A stretch of 27,793 nt of DNA from Haplomitrium mnioides (taxonomy: Eukaryota; Marchantiophyta; Haplomitriopsida; Calobryales). The stretch spans positions 1 through 27,793 of the forward strand of contig JBNGIS010020603.1 in the NCBI GenBank assembly GCA_049999725.1, written 5' to 3'. The notes under the pieces are model-generated. The model worked only from the letters and a program-made list of their open reading frames with translations. It did no database searches and was not told the origin of the DNA. A program made the translations under genes and the position numbers. Shown here one piece after another: positions 1-10,500 of this stretch (position 1 is the first letter of the stretch; every line of letters starts with the position of its first letter).

Positions 1-335
1 ATCTCTAGAACTAAGCTTTGAGTTTAGAAAAAAGAGGATGGATTAGCCAAATATATCAAAAGAGAAGAAAATTTGTTACCTTTGTCGGACTCCAAGACAA
101 ATTTTTCTCGCAAAGATTTTTTTTCTTCGCATGTTTTACAAACAACAAATCTATTGTGTTTTGGAATTTTTACATTTCAAAAATGAGTTCTCATTTGTTT
201 TGTAAAACCCGAGAAACTAAGAATACAATGAGGATTTTTCTCTCTCAAATAAGTTGTGTAGTAGTCATAAACTTCTCATTTTGTAAAATTATGGGGCAAG
301 TTTTAAACTTCATGAGTGGGTATTCTCTCGCAGTA
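1..335. other. Intergenic, nothing recognised
   Basis: AT-rich sequence. A 117-codon plus-strand open frame (18-371) is rich in Phe, Ser and Lys from T/A runs and shows no domain. On the minus strand this is where the decayed frame that ends at 336 would continue, but the reading is broken by several stops and I could not follow it. Confidence 0.4.
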
Positions 336-1565
336 TCAGTGGAAAAAAATTGTCCATCCACTCACGCATGAAAACTCCTTTAGCAGATAGTTCTTTTTTT
401 TCCCAAAAATGCCTCTAAGATTTGCGTTTTTGAGATTTTGAATCCTTTGGATTCTATCATTCCCTACTACTAATATTAATTTAAAGGCTCTTCTACAAAT
501 AAAGGTACCGCCAGGAAGTGTAAACTGATTGTAAACATCAGAGTTTTTTCTTGGTATTCCCCATTGTGGTGTGATATCTTGATTCTTCATGCTTTGTCGA
601 AAGTACATTTCTCTCACGATTTTCAAAAAGTCTATCTTGCACAATAACAAGCAATTATTTCAACAATAAGAAATTCTCTTCAATTTAGAAATTGATATTG
701 GATCGAGTTTTTTCTTTTCAAAGCTCTTGTTATGATGGATTTTCCGCAAAGAACTTTTGGGTAAAGTGTTTACCTGTTTGGGTTTTGGCCCAAATAAAGA
801 ATTCTTATGCTTTGTTGGACGATTTGATCCATAAGCGAATCTATCAATAAGAGATAATTCATCTTGAAGATCTTGGTCATCATCATAAACACTGTTTGTT
901 ATATCGCAAAATATTTTCGAGAGATGAGGTTCTTCTTGAGGATTGAGAGAACTGCACCATTTCGAAATAGAATCTTGATCAGTATCTCGATTAGAAGGAA
1001 AAGTTTTTTGCAACAAAATTGGTGCCCTTGGCGATAACTCCAAAGAAATGTTGATTGATTGAGACTTTTTGCTAGAATCGTTTCCCAAACTATTATCTGA
1101 AGAGTCCTCCAAAAGAATTTGGTTTGTTTCAGATGCCCCAATCTCCTTGCGAGGTGCAACTTGAAACAAAATCATTTGATGTTTGAGTGGTGTTATTGAG
1201 GACAGCGGCTCATCTCCAAAATTAAAATTGTCCACAGATTGTATGTTTGTTTTGTTCTGCACAAACACACTTTGATCATGAATATTGAGGTCTCCCTCAG
1301 ATGTGGACGAAGAAAGGTCTAAAGCCATCTAGAATTTCTGTGTTGAACTTTTTTTTGTTGATATGTTAGAATACTCAGAAGAAAGATTCAACTTCGACCG
1401 CTTGAAGAGCAACAAAGATCTTGTGTTGGATGAAGATTGTTTCTTTAATTCTTTGCGAGCAATGGGTTCTCTTTTTGATCCTTTGAACATAAGTTGTTCA
1501 GTCATTAATCTTATATATGCATTGGATTCACTCCTTGACCCTATGAGTGCATAGGGTTGAGTCCC
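336..1565 (-). pseudogene. Decayed Ser-rich ORF with a VCxxAF-like C-terminal segment
   Basis: Three open segments lie in exactly the same minus-strand frame: 1565-1332, 1328-663 (222 codons from an ATG at 1328) and 659-339. They are separated only by single stop codons, TAG at 1331-1329 and TGA at 662-660, so together they span about 410 codons. The first ATG of the upstream segment is at 1505-1503. The N-terminal two thirds is Ser/Asp/Lys-rich and looks disordered; the last 85 residues contain FTLPGGTFICRRAF followed by RIQRIQNLKN. That pattern (YxLPxGxxVCxxAF...GIxxxRIQRL) resembles a segment I associate with transposon-linked proteins in non-flowering plants and invertebrates; this is recollection, not a search result. 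No catalytic DDE triad was seen. It could instead be a host gene with unusual structure, but two stops in 410 codons argue for a pseudogene. Confidence 0.5.
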
Positions 1566-1852
1566 TTATCTTATGTTGATATGGAGTTCACCTTCTCAAT
1601 CTTTTTGGGCGGAGCTATCTAATTCAATAAAAGCCATTTTTTCCCACTGTATTTGCCATCACACTTGACGTTTTTGGTACTCCATCGCTTACCTCCAAAT
1701 AGATGTTGTTGGAACAAATCTCAACCTACTTGTCAAAAGTAGCACATGAACCTCGTACGATACACCTAAAAGATGTGTTTTTCAAGAATTTTTTGCAAAA
1801 TGACAAAATTAGAAACTTTTTGTGGAGAAAATGAAAAAAAGAAATTGGAAAG
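1566..1852. other. Spacer between divergent decayed ORFs
   Basis: AT-rich gap between the minus-strand frame ending at 1565 and the plus-strand open frame from 1853. It would hold a shared promoter if the two were once a divergent pair; no convincing TATA box or TIR was identified. Confidence 0.3.
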
Positions 1853-2158
1853 ATGAAAACGAGAAATGCTTTATACACCAAATTTTTTTTGGCACCATGC
1901 GAACCTACGTGTCAAGAGCTCTGCGAGTCATTTTTTGGCGAGAAAAGGCGTTTTTTGAAATTTAGCTATAAAAAGAGCACCAGTGGAAAGTTTCTTTCCA
2001 TTGTTGTGAGTTCAATGGATGAAATGTCTCGAGAGGTAGAGAGACATAAAGTTTTGGCAATTATGGTAAAAACGTTTTTGTTTAGAAGTTTACTGCAGCA
2101 GTTGGGAGGAAGCAAGAGAGGACTTCCCTCTCCACATGTAGGAGTCCAAGATGGCTAG
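1853..2158 (+). CDS. Hypothetical 101-residue ORF, possible 5' part of the methyltransferase-like unit
   Basis: Not recognised. The open frame runs from ATG 1853 to TAG 2156-2158. The C-terminal half has a natural-looking composition with an amphipathic stretch (EVERHKVLAIMVKTF) and ends RGLPSPHVGVQDG, while the N-terminal part has runs that look less like protein. It lies on the same strand and about 500 bp upstream of the methyltransferase-like pseudogene. A GTAAGT donor-like site at 2188 and an acceptor-like ATAAAATAG ending at 2271 lie just beyond the stop, so this may be a remnant of an upstream exon. Could be chance. Confidence 0.25.
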   Translation: MKTRNALYTKFFLAPCEPTCQELCESFFGEKRRFLKFSYKKSTSGKFLSIVVSSMDEMSREVERHKVLAIMVKTFLFRSLLQQLGGSKRGLPSPHVGVQDG

Positions 2159-2295
2159 TTTCTATTCAAGCTTTGAGAAGCTTTTGGTAAGTTCTTCTTT
2201 TCATAGTACATTCATTTCTTTGGAGTTGTAGTGATATTACTTTAAGTTGTCTTTGGTTTTGATAAAATAGGTTTTGAGTCTTTTTGTGCAAGGAA

Positions 2296-2608
2296 TGTGA
2301 AGTCCATACGCATATGGACTTCTTAGTCTCTTCAGTTCTTTACTTCAAAGCCCAAGTGCGCTTGGACTTCGCAGTCCTTACACAATTAGACTTTACAGCC
2401 CACGCACGCATGGACTGTGCAGTGCTTCCTCTCTTGGACCTTAGAGTCCAAGCGCGCTTGCCTAGGAGGTCCATGAGCACATGGACGAGCAAGGACTTTG
2501 AAGTCCAAGCTTTCCTCGACATCAAAGTCCCAGCACGCTTGAACGTTGAAGTTCTTAGGCGCATTGACTTCATTGTCCATGCAAGCATGGAATTCAATGT
2601 CACTCTCT
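2296..2608 (+). repeat. 24-bp palindromic CG-rich minisatellite, about 12-13 units
   Basis: Diverged tandem units of 24 bp with a consensus close to CGCWTGGACTTYRNAGTCC. Each unit carries part of an imperfect palindrome of the form GTCCAWGCGCWTGGAC. Several consecutive units are exactly 24 bp, for example those starting near 2381, 2405 and 2429. Because the period is a multiple of three, long open frames occur on both strands (2284-2610 plus, 2340-2603 minus), which is a property of the repeat and not evidence of coding. The CG density is well above the surrounding AT-rich DNA. Confidence 0.8.
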
Positions 2609-2664
2609 AGTCTTTAATTTTTTTTAGTCTCCTCATATTTTTTTTGTTTTTGCTGTGTGCAAGG

Positions 2665-3934
2665 GGACAAAACGTTCAAACGTCAACTCGCAAAAAAATT
2701 GACAGCAACTGTCAAAGGCTGAAAAAGATCAGGGGTCAAAGAAGCCCCAGAAGATCAGGACCAGGCTCCCACACTTGTTTCCTATCTTCCATCTTTTCTT
2801 CTTCATTGCCAAAAAGCTAGAGAGTGGAAATCAAGGCAGCAAAACGGTGATGCATCTCTTCCAACTGATGGAGTTGTAAGAGATGAGGACGAGAACTCAT
2901 TGTCTTATATCGATGGTCTTAACGTGGCATTTTACCAAGTCCACGAGAAGGCCAACGCTCGGTAGTTGAAGGGCTTTGTGAAACCTAGATGTTTCACTTT
3001 GGCGATTGTGGATATTTCTTACGGTTATAACCTTAAGAATTGTAAGCATGACGATTTTGAACCTTTTTCCAAAGATGACATTTTTTGACATGGTTTCATC
3101 TTTTGTGGCAATCACAATGTCAGATTTTTGCTCTTTTGAAATTATACATTCGTCACAACAATTTGGCATTGTTGAGTATGCCATTTTGGAATCTTGTTGG
3201 CAATCAACCATGACATTTGGAAAGTTCTTCTTTGATTTTTTAGTTTTTAGTTTCTCTTTTTTACTTTTCTTGCACTTTATTTACAATGTTTGATTTTTTT
3301 ATTTTTTTTTACAGGGACAAAAGCAACATTCATCATTCTGGTGGTCCTAAAATCGCACACGCTCACGAGTATTGGACTATGGGCTACTGGACAAAAGAAG
3401 GAAAGAGGAGCATAAGGCTCTTTAATTTGCAGCCTGCTGCTCTTGCGACTGGTTTACCTCGGCAAATAATGTGTAGTGTTTTTAGTTGTCTTATGGTTTC
3501 GGCAAAACTTAAACATCTAGGAGATGATGTTTTTGTCAATGTTTATAAAAAACCACAGGCTCTTTACAAATTTTTCATTGACCATTTGTCAACAGAGTAG
3601 GATTGGATCTTAGATCTTTGCTCTGGGTCTGGCATAGGCCTTGTCTGTGCTTTAAAGCTAATGCAAAACTGCATTGGTGGAATATGATAGACAACAGTCT
3701 ATCTACATTCCTCAAAGAGTTTTGACGATGGCTTCCTTGCCATCCAATGTGACAGAGTTATAGATAATCTATACATACCACAAGGAACTTGTTTCTCCTG
3801 GTACTGCTAGTGCTATTGGTGATTCTATTGCTATATTCAGGGCTGGAAAGTCTTGACATGACTCTCTAGTGGTTGCAGATGCTCAGCCATTGGATTTATA
3901 TGAGACAATTTCTCCCGAAGAGGATAGAGCCTGA
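2665..3934 (+). pseudogene. Bacterial-type N4/N6 DNA methyltransferase remnant (transposon-associated?)
   Basis: Read with frame corrections, the translation carries the hallmarks of amino-group DNA methyltransferases (N4-cytosine/N6-adenine, Pfam N6_N4_Mtase type). AIVDISYGYN at about 3005-3028 sits in the place of catalytic motif IV (D/S-PP-Y). KIAHAHEYWTMGYW lies at about 3351-3392. A KKPQALYKFFIDHLS segment leads into WILDLCSGSG at 3604-3633, the SAM-binding motif I, then CIG and EYDRQQ (motif II) near 3675-3700. Motif IV before motif I is the beta-class order. Disablements: TAG 2963-2965, an extra T in the run 3081-3086, a TAG at 3598-3600 directly before motif I, a frameshift near 3683, TAG 3761-3763 and TGA 3854-3856. 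A T-rich intron may span 3224-3314 (acceptor TTTTTTACAG). The frame ends with TGA 3932-3934. The PP of motif IV is lost, consistent with inactivity. Exact exon limits are uncertain. Confidence 0.6.
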
Positions 3935-3961
3935 GCATCTGTTTGAACAAATTGTTTTATT

Positions 3962-3967
3962 AATAAA
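3962..3967 (+). terminator. AATAAA polyadenylation-signal match
   Basis: Canonical hexamer 28 bp after the last stop of the methyltransferase-like frame and followed by T-rich sequence. The position suits a 3' end for that pseudogene; in AT-rich DNA the hexamer is also common by chance. Confidence 0.35.
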
Positions 3968-4059
3968 GTATTTTGCTTACAAAGTTTTATTTGCTAAAGT
4001 TTCAACTTGTTGCACTCTCAATCCATTCTAAGTCTTTTCATCATGATTCAATTGGTTCG

Positions 4060-4520
4060 CATAAGAATGGTTTGGAGTCAATTGCTAGTATGAAAATTGT
4101 TTGGAGTCATTGTGCACAACGCTTGGAGTCCATGCACACATGAGCTTTAGAAATCTCTAGTTGCATAGGTTTTAGGGTTCTTTTTTTGAGTCTTTGCGCA
4201 CATAAGCTTTATAGTTCTCGTTTGGAGTCTATGTGCGTATAAGCTTTAAGGTTCTTGTTCAGAGTCTTTGTACGCAAAAGCTTTAGGGTTCTCGTTAAAT
4301 GTCTATACTCGCATAGGCTTTAGGGTTCTTGTTTAGAGTCTAGGCGTGCCTAGGCTTTAGGGCTCTTGTTTGGAGTCTACGCATGCCTAGCCTTATTGTT
4401 CTCATTCAGAGTCTATGCACGCATAGGCTTTAGGATTCTCGTTCGAAGTCTATGCATGTATAAGCTTTAGGGTTCTAGTTTGGAGTCTCTACTTGCTTAA
4501 GATTTAATAGCTACAACGCT
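4060..4520 (+). repeat. 37-bp minisatellite with CG palindromic core
   Basis: At least nine consecutive units with a strict 37-bp step, marked by GAGTCT-like words at 4188, 4225, 4262, 4299, 4336, 4373, 4410, 4447 and 4484. More diverged units lie upstream from about 4060. The consensus is close to GAGTCTATGCGCGCATAGG then CTTTAGGGTTCTCGTTT. The core is an imperfect palindrome (CTAGGCGTGCCTAG at 4340, CTATGCACGCATAG at 4413). The core matches that of the 24-bp array on the other side of the methyltransferase remnant. Confidence 0.85.
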
Positions 4521-4560
4521 CATAGTCTGGTTCAAAGTCCCTACACGAGTAGACATCCAT

Positions 4561-4887
4561 GTTTGCATATAACTTTTTTCAAAAAAAGATATATGTTTTT
4601 TTAAAATTTTTGATGAATTTACTATATTCACAATAGTGTAAGGTTTTAATAAAATACTTCAATAACTAAAATGCTTGTTATTGTGGGTGTTTATTATAAA
4701 GAAAATTTTTAAATATAATCTAAATGTAAAATACACAATTTATAATTCTAAAAAATGATTTTCTTTGCCAAAAAATATCACAAACATAAAATTATGTTTT
4801 TCAATACCAAATCACAAAAAATAAAAATTGTGATTACCAAGCAAACAAGAACTTAGTAGCGATCCCTAGCTCAAAGTAACAGTTGTT
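4561..4887. other. AT-rich spacer before the satellite
   Basis: Very AT-rich sequence with short self-complementary stretches such as AAACATAAAATTATGTTT at 4782-4799. It might include a small non-autonomous transposon, but I could not pair terminal inverted repeats. Confidence 0.3.
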
Positions 4888-7515
4888 ACATGACAATTAT
4901 GTGAAGTTTTTTGTTGTTGCTATTGCAAAGCATACTATTGAAACACCACAAATCTTATAGAAACTACATAACTCATCTTGTTTTGTAAAACTTGGTGTGC
5001 AAGCTTGTTGTAGATGAGTTAAAAAAGAGTTTATATATGACAATTGCGTGAAGTATTTTCTTGTTGTAAACGAGTTTATACATGACAATTATGTAACGTA
5101 GTTTGTTGTTGTGTTTACAAAGCACACTATTGAAATAACACAATCGTTCTAGAAAGCACATCAAGTCATATTGTTTTGTTGAACTTGAAGTGTAAACTTG
5201 TTTAAGATGAGCTAAACAAGAGTTTATGCATGACAATACCACGAAGTCTTTTGTTGTTTTGGTTACAAAGTACATTATTGAAATACCACAAATGTTTTAG
5301 AAAGTACATGAAGTCATCTTGTTTTGTAGAATTTGGAGTGTAAACTTGTTTAAGATGAACTAAACAAGAGTTTATACATGAAAATTATGTGAATTTGCTT
5401 GTTGTTGCAATTACAAAGTAGACTATGGAAATATCACAAATGTTCTAGAAAGTACATAAAGCCATCTTGTTTTGTAGAACTTTGAGTGTAAACTTGTTTA
5501 AAATGAGCTAAATAAGAGTTTATACATGACAATTCTATGTAGTCTTTTGTTGTTGTGACTACAAAGCATGTTATGGAAATACAAGAAATGTTCTAAAAAG
5601 TACATGAAGTCATCTTGTTTTGTGGAACTTGGAGTGTAAACTTGTTTGAGATGAGCTAAATAAGAATTTATACATTACAATTACATGAAGCTTTTTGTTG
5701 TTGTGGTTACAAAGCATACTATTAAAATACATCAAATGTTCTAGAAAGTATGTGAAGTCATCTTGCTTTGTAGAACTTGGAGTGTAAACTTGTTTTAGAT
5801 GAGCTATTAAAGAGTTTTTACATGACAATTATGTGAAGTCTTTTGTTGTTGTTGCTACAAAGCATACTATAGAAATACATGAAGTCATCTTGTTTTGTAG
5901 AACCTAGAGTGTAAACTTATTCTAGATAAGCTAAACAAGAGTTTATATATGACAATTAGGTGAAGTCTTTTGTTGTTGTGGTTGTAAAGCATACTATTAA
6001 GTTACCACAACTGTTCTAGAAAGTACATGAAGTCATCTTGTTTCGTAAAACTTGGAGTGTAAACTGGTTTTAGATGAGCTATAAAAGAGTTCATACATGA
6101 AAGTTACATGAAGTGTTTTGTTGTTGTGGTTGCAAAGCATATTATTGAAGTACCACAAATATTCTAGAAAGTACATGAAGTCATCTTGCTTTGTAGAACT
6201 TGGAAAGTAAACTTGTTTAAGAGGAGCTAAACAAGAGTTAATGCATGACAATTACGTGAAGTCTTTTATTGTTGTGGTGACAAAGCATAGTATTGAAACA
6301 CCTCAAATGCTCTAGAAAGTACATGAAGTCATCTTGTTTTGTGGAACTTGGAGTGTAAACTTGTTTGAGATAGGCTAAACAAGAATTTATACATGACAAT
6401 CATGTGAAGCCTTTTGTTGTTGTAGTTGCAAAGCCTACTATTAAAATGCATCAAATGTTCTAGAAAGTACATGAAGTCATCTTTCTTTGTAGAACTTGGA
6501 GTGTAAACTTGTTTTAGATGAGTTGTCTAAGAGTTTTTATGTGACAATTACGTGAAGTATTTTGTTGTTGTGGGTACAAAACATACTATGGAAATACATG
6601 AAGTCATCTTGTTTTGTAGAACCTAGAGTGTAAGCTTATTTTAGATGAGCTAAACAAGAGTTTATACATGACAATTACGTGAAGTCATTTGTGGTTGTGG
6701 TTACAAAGCATACTATTGAAATACCACAAATATTCTAGAAAGTACATGAAGTCATCTTGTTTTGAAAAAATTGGAGTGTAGACTTGTTTTAGATAAGTTA
6801 AACAAGAGTTTACACATAACAGTTATGTGAAGTCTTTTGTTTTTGCTATTGCAAAGCATACTATTGAAATACCACAATTGTTCTAGAAACTACAAAACTT
6901 ATCTTGTTTTGTAAAACTTGGTGTGTAAACTTGTTGTAGATGAGCTAAACAAGAGTTTATACATGACAATTACGTAAAGTCATTTGTTGTTGTGTTTACA
7001 AAGCACACTATTCAAATACCACAATCGTTCTAGAAAGCACATAAAGTCATATTGTTTTGTAGAACTTGAAGTGTAAACTTGTTTAAGATGAGCTAAACAA
7101 GAGTTTATACATGACAATAACGTGAAGTCTTTGGTTGTTTTTGTTACAAAGCACACCATTGAAATGACACAAATGTTCTAGAAAGTACATGAAGTCATCT
7201 TGTTTTGTAGAACTCAGAGTGTAAACTTGTTTAAGATGAACTAAACAAGAGTTTACACATGACAATTACGTGAAGCTTTTGATGACAATTACATGACAAT
7301 TACGTTAAGTTATTTGCTGTTGTGGTTGCAAAGCATATTATGGAAATACATCACATGAAGTCATATTGTTTTGTATAACTTGGATTGTATACTTGTTTAA
7401 AATGAGATAAACAAGAGTTTATTCATGACAATTACGTGAAGTGTTTTGTTGTTGTGGTTTCAAAATATACTAACAAATCTTTTAAAAAGTGCACGAAGTC
7501 ATCTTGTTTTGTAGA

Positions 7516-10500
7516 ACTTTGGAGTGTAAACCTTTTTAAGATGAGCTAAACAAGAGTTTATACATGACAATCCTATGAAACATTTTGTTGTTGTGGCTAC
7601 AAAGCATGTCACTGAAACACAAGAAATGCTTTAGAAAGTACATGAAGTCAACTTGTTTTATAGAACTTGGAGTGTAAAATTGTTTAAGATGAGCTAAACA
7701 AGAGGTTGAACATGACAATTACGTGAAGTATTTTGTGGTAGTCGTTGCAAAGCATACTATTGAAATATCACAATTGTTCTCAAAAGTACATGAAGTCATC
7801 TTGTTTTGTAAAACTTGGAGCATAGACTTGTTTTAGATGAGCTAAACAAGAGTTTATACCAGATTACTATGTGAAGTCTTTTGTTGTTGTGGCTACAAAA
7901 CATACTATTGAAACATCACAAATCATACGATTGAAACATCACAAATCTTCTAGAAAGTATATGAAGTCATCTTCTTTTGTAAGACTTGGAGTGTAAATCT
8001 ATTTTAGATGAGCTAGACAAAATGTTGTACATGGCAATTATGTTGAGTTATTTGTTGTTGTGTTTATAAAGCATACTATTGAAATACCTCAAATGTTCTA
8101 TAAAGTACATGAAGTCGGCTTGTTTTGTAGAACTTAGATTGTATACTTGTTTAAAATGAGGTAAACTAGAGTTTATTCATGACAATTACGTAAAGTGTTT
8201 TGTTGTCATGGTTACAAAGCATACTATTAAAATACACAAAGTCATTTTGTTTTTTAGAACTTAGAGTGTAAACTTATTTAAGATGAGCTAAACAAGAGTT
8301 TATACATAATAATTTTGTGAAGTCCAATTACGTGAAGTCTTTTGTTGTTGTGGTTATAAAACATACTTTTTAAATAGCATAAATGTTCTAGAAAGTACAT
8401 GAAGTCACCTTGTTTTGTAGAAATTGGAGGGCAAACTTGTTTTAATGAGCTAAACAAGTGTTTATACATGATTATTATGTGAAGTTTTTTGTTGTTGTGG
8501 TTACAAAGCATCTTATTAAAATACTAAAAATATTCTAGAAATTACATAAAGTCATCTTGCTTTGTAGAACTTGGAGTGTAAACTTGTTTTAGATTTGCTA
8601 AACAAGAGTTTACACATGACAATAATGTGAAGTCTTTTGTTGCTTTGGTTATAAAACATACCATTGAAATACTACAATTTGCTCACAAAGTATATGAAGT
8701 CTTCTTGTTTTGTAGAACTTAGAGTGTAAACTTGTTTTGGATGATCTTAACAAGAGTTCATACATGACAATTACGTGAAGCTTTTTGTTGTTGTGGTTGC
8801 AAATCAAACTATTAAAATACCACAAATGTTCTAGAAAGTACATGAAGTCATCTTGCTTTGTAGAACTTGGAGTGCAAACTTGTTTTGGATGAGCTAAACA
8901 AGAGTTTATACATGACAATTATGTGAAGTCTTTTGTTGCTTTGGCTACAAAACATACTACATAAATATTTAAATTTGTGTAGAAAGTACATGAAGTTATC
9001 ATGTTTTAGAAAGTACATGAAGTCTTCTTGTTTTGTAGACCTTCAAGTGTAACTTGTTTTGGATGAGTAAAAAAGAGTTTATACATAACAGTTATGTGAA
9101 GTTTTTTGTTGTTGTGGTTGCAAATCATACTATTAAAATACCACAAATGTTCTAGAAAGTCAATGAAGTCATCTTGCTTTGTAGAACTTGGAGTGTAAAC
9201 TTGTTTTGGATGAGTTAAACAAGAGTTAATACATGACAATTATGTGAATTCTGTTGTTGCTTTGGTTACAAAACATACTATTAAAATACTAAAATTTGTG
9301 TAGAAAGTACATGAAGTCATCTTGTTTTCGAAAGTACATGAAGTCATCTTGTTTTGTAGAACTTGGAGTGTAAATTTTTTTTTATAAGTTACACAAGAGT
9401 TTTTACATGAAATCTATGTGAAGTCTTTCCTTGTTTTGGTTGCTAAACATATTATTGAAATACTACAATTTGTTTTGAAAATACATGAAGTCTTCTTGTT
9501 TTGTAGAACTTCGAGTGTAAACTTGTTTTGGATGAGCTAAACACGAGTTTATACATGACAATTACGTGAAGTCTCTTGTTGTTGTGGTTGTAAAGCATAC
9601 TATTTAAATACTGAAAATGTTCTAAAGGAAACATGAAGTCATCTTGCTTTGTAAAAATTGGAGTGTAAACACTGAAAATGTTCTAAAGTAAACATGAAGT
9701 CATCTTGCTTTGTAAAAATTGGAGTGTAAACTTGTTTTAGATGAGGTAAAAAAGAGTTTATACATGACAATTATATGAAGTTTGTTGTTTCTTTGGTTAT
9801 AAATCATATTATTGAAATACTACAATTTGTTTAGAAAGTACATGAAGTCATCTTGTTTTGTATTACTTTGGAGTGTAAACCTTTTTAAGATGAGCTAAAC
9901 AAGATTTTATACATGACAATTTTAAGAAGTCTTTTGTTGTTGTGGCTACAAAGCATGTTATTGAAACACAAGAAATGCTCTAGAAAGTACATGAAGTCAA
10001 CTTGTTTTGTAGAACTTGGAGTGCAAACTTGTTTTAGATGAGTAAAAAAGAGGTTGAACATGACAATTTAGTGAAGTCTTTTGCGGCAGTGGCTACAAAA
10101 CATACTATTGAAATATCACAATTGTTCTAGAAAGTACATGAAGTCATCTTGTTTTGTAAAACTTGGCGCGTAGACTTGTTTTAGATGAGCTGAACAAGAG
10201 TTTATACATGATTACTACGTAAAGTCTTTTGTTGTTGTGGTTACAAAACATACTATTGAAATATCACAAATCTTCTAAAAAGTACATGAAGTCATCTTCC
10301 TTTGTAAAACTTGGAGTGTAAACCTAGTTTAGATGAGCTACACAAAAGGTTATACATGGCAATTATGTTAAGTTATTTGTTGTTGTGTTTACAAAACATA
10401 CTATTGAAATACCTCAAATGTTCTAGAAAGTACATGAAGTCGTCTTGTTTTTTGAATTGGATTGTATACTTGTTTGAAATGAGGTAAACTAGAGTTTATT

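Noticed and set aside
2897-3211. 104-codon minus-strand frame
   Set aside because: Shadow of the methyltransferase-like plus-strand reading, which explains the motifs.
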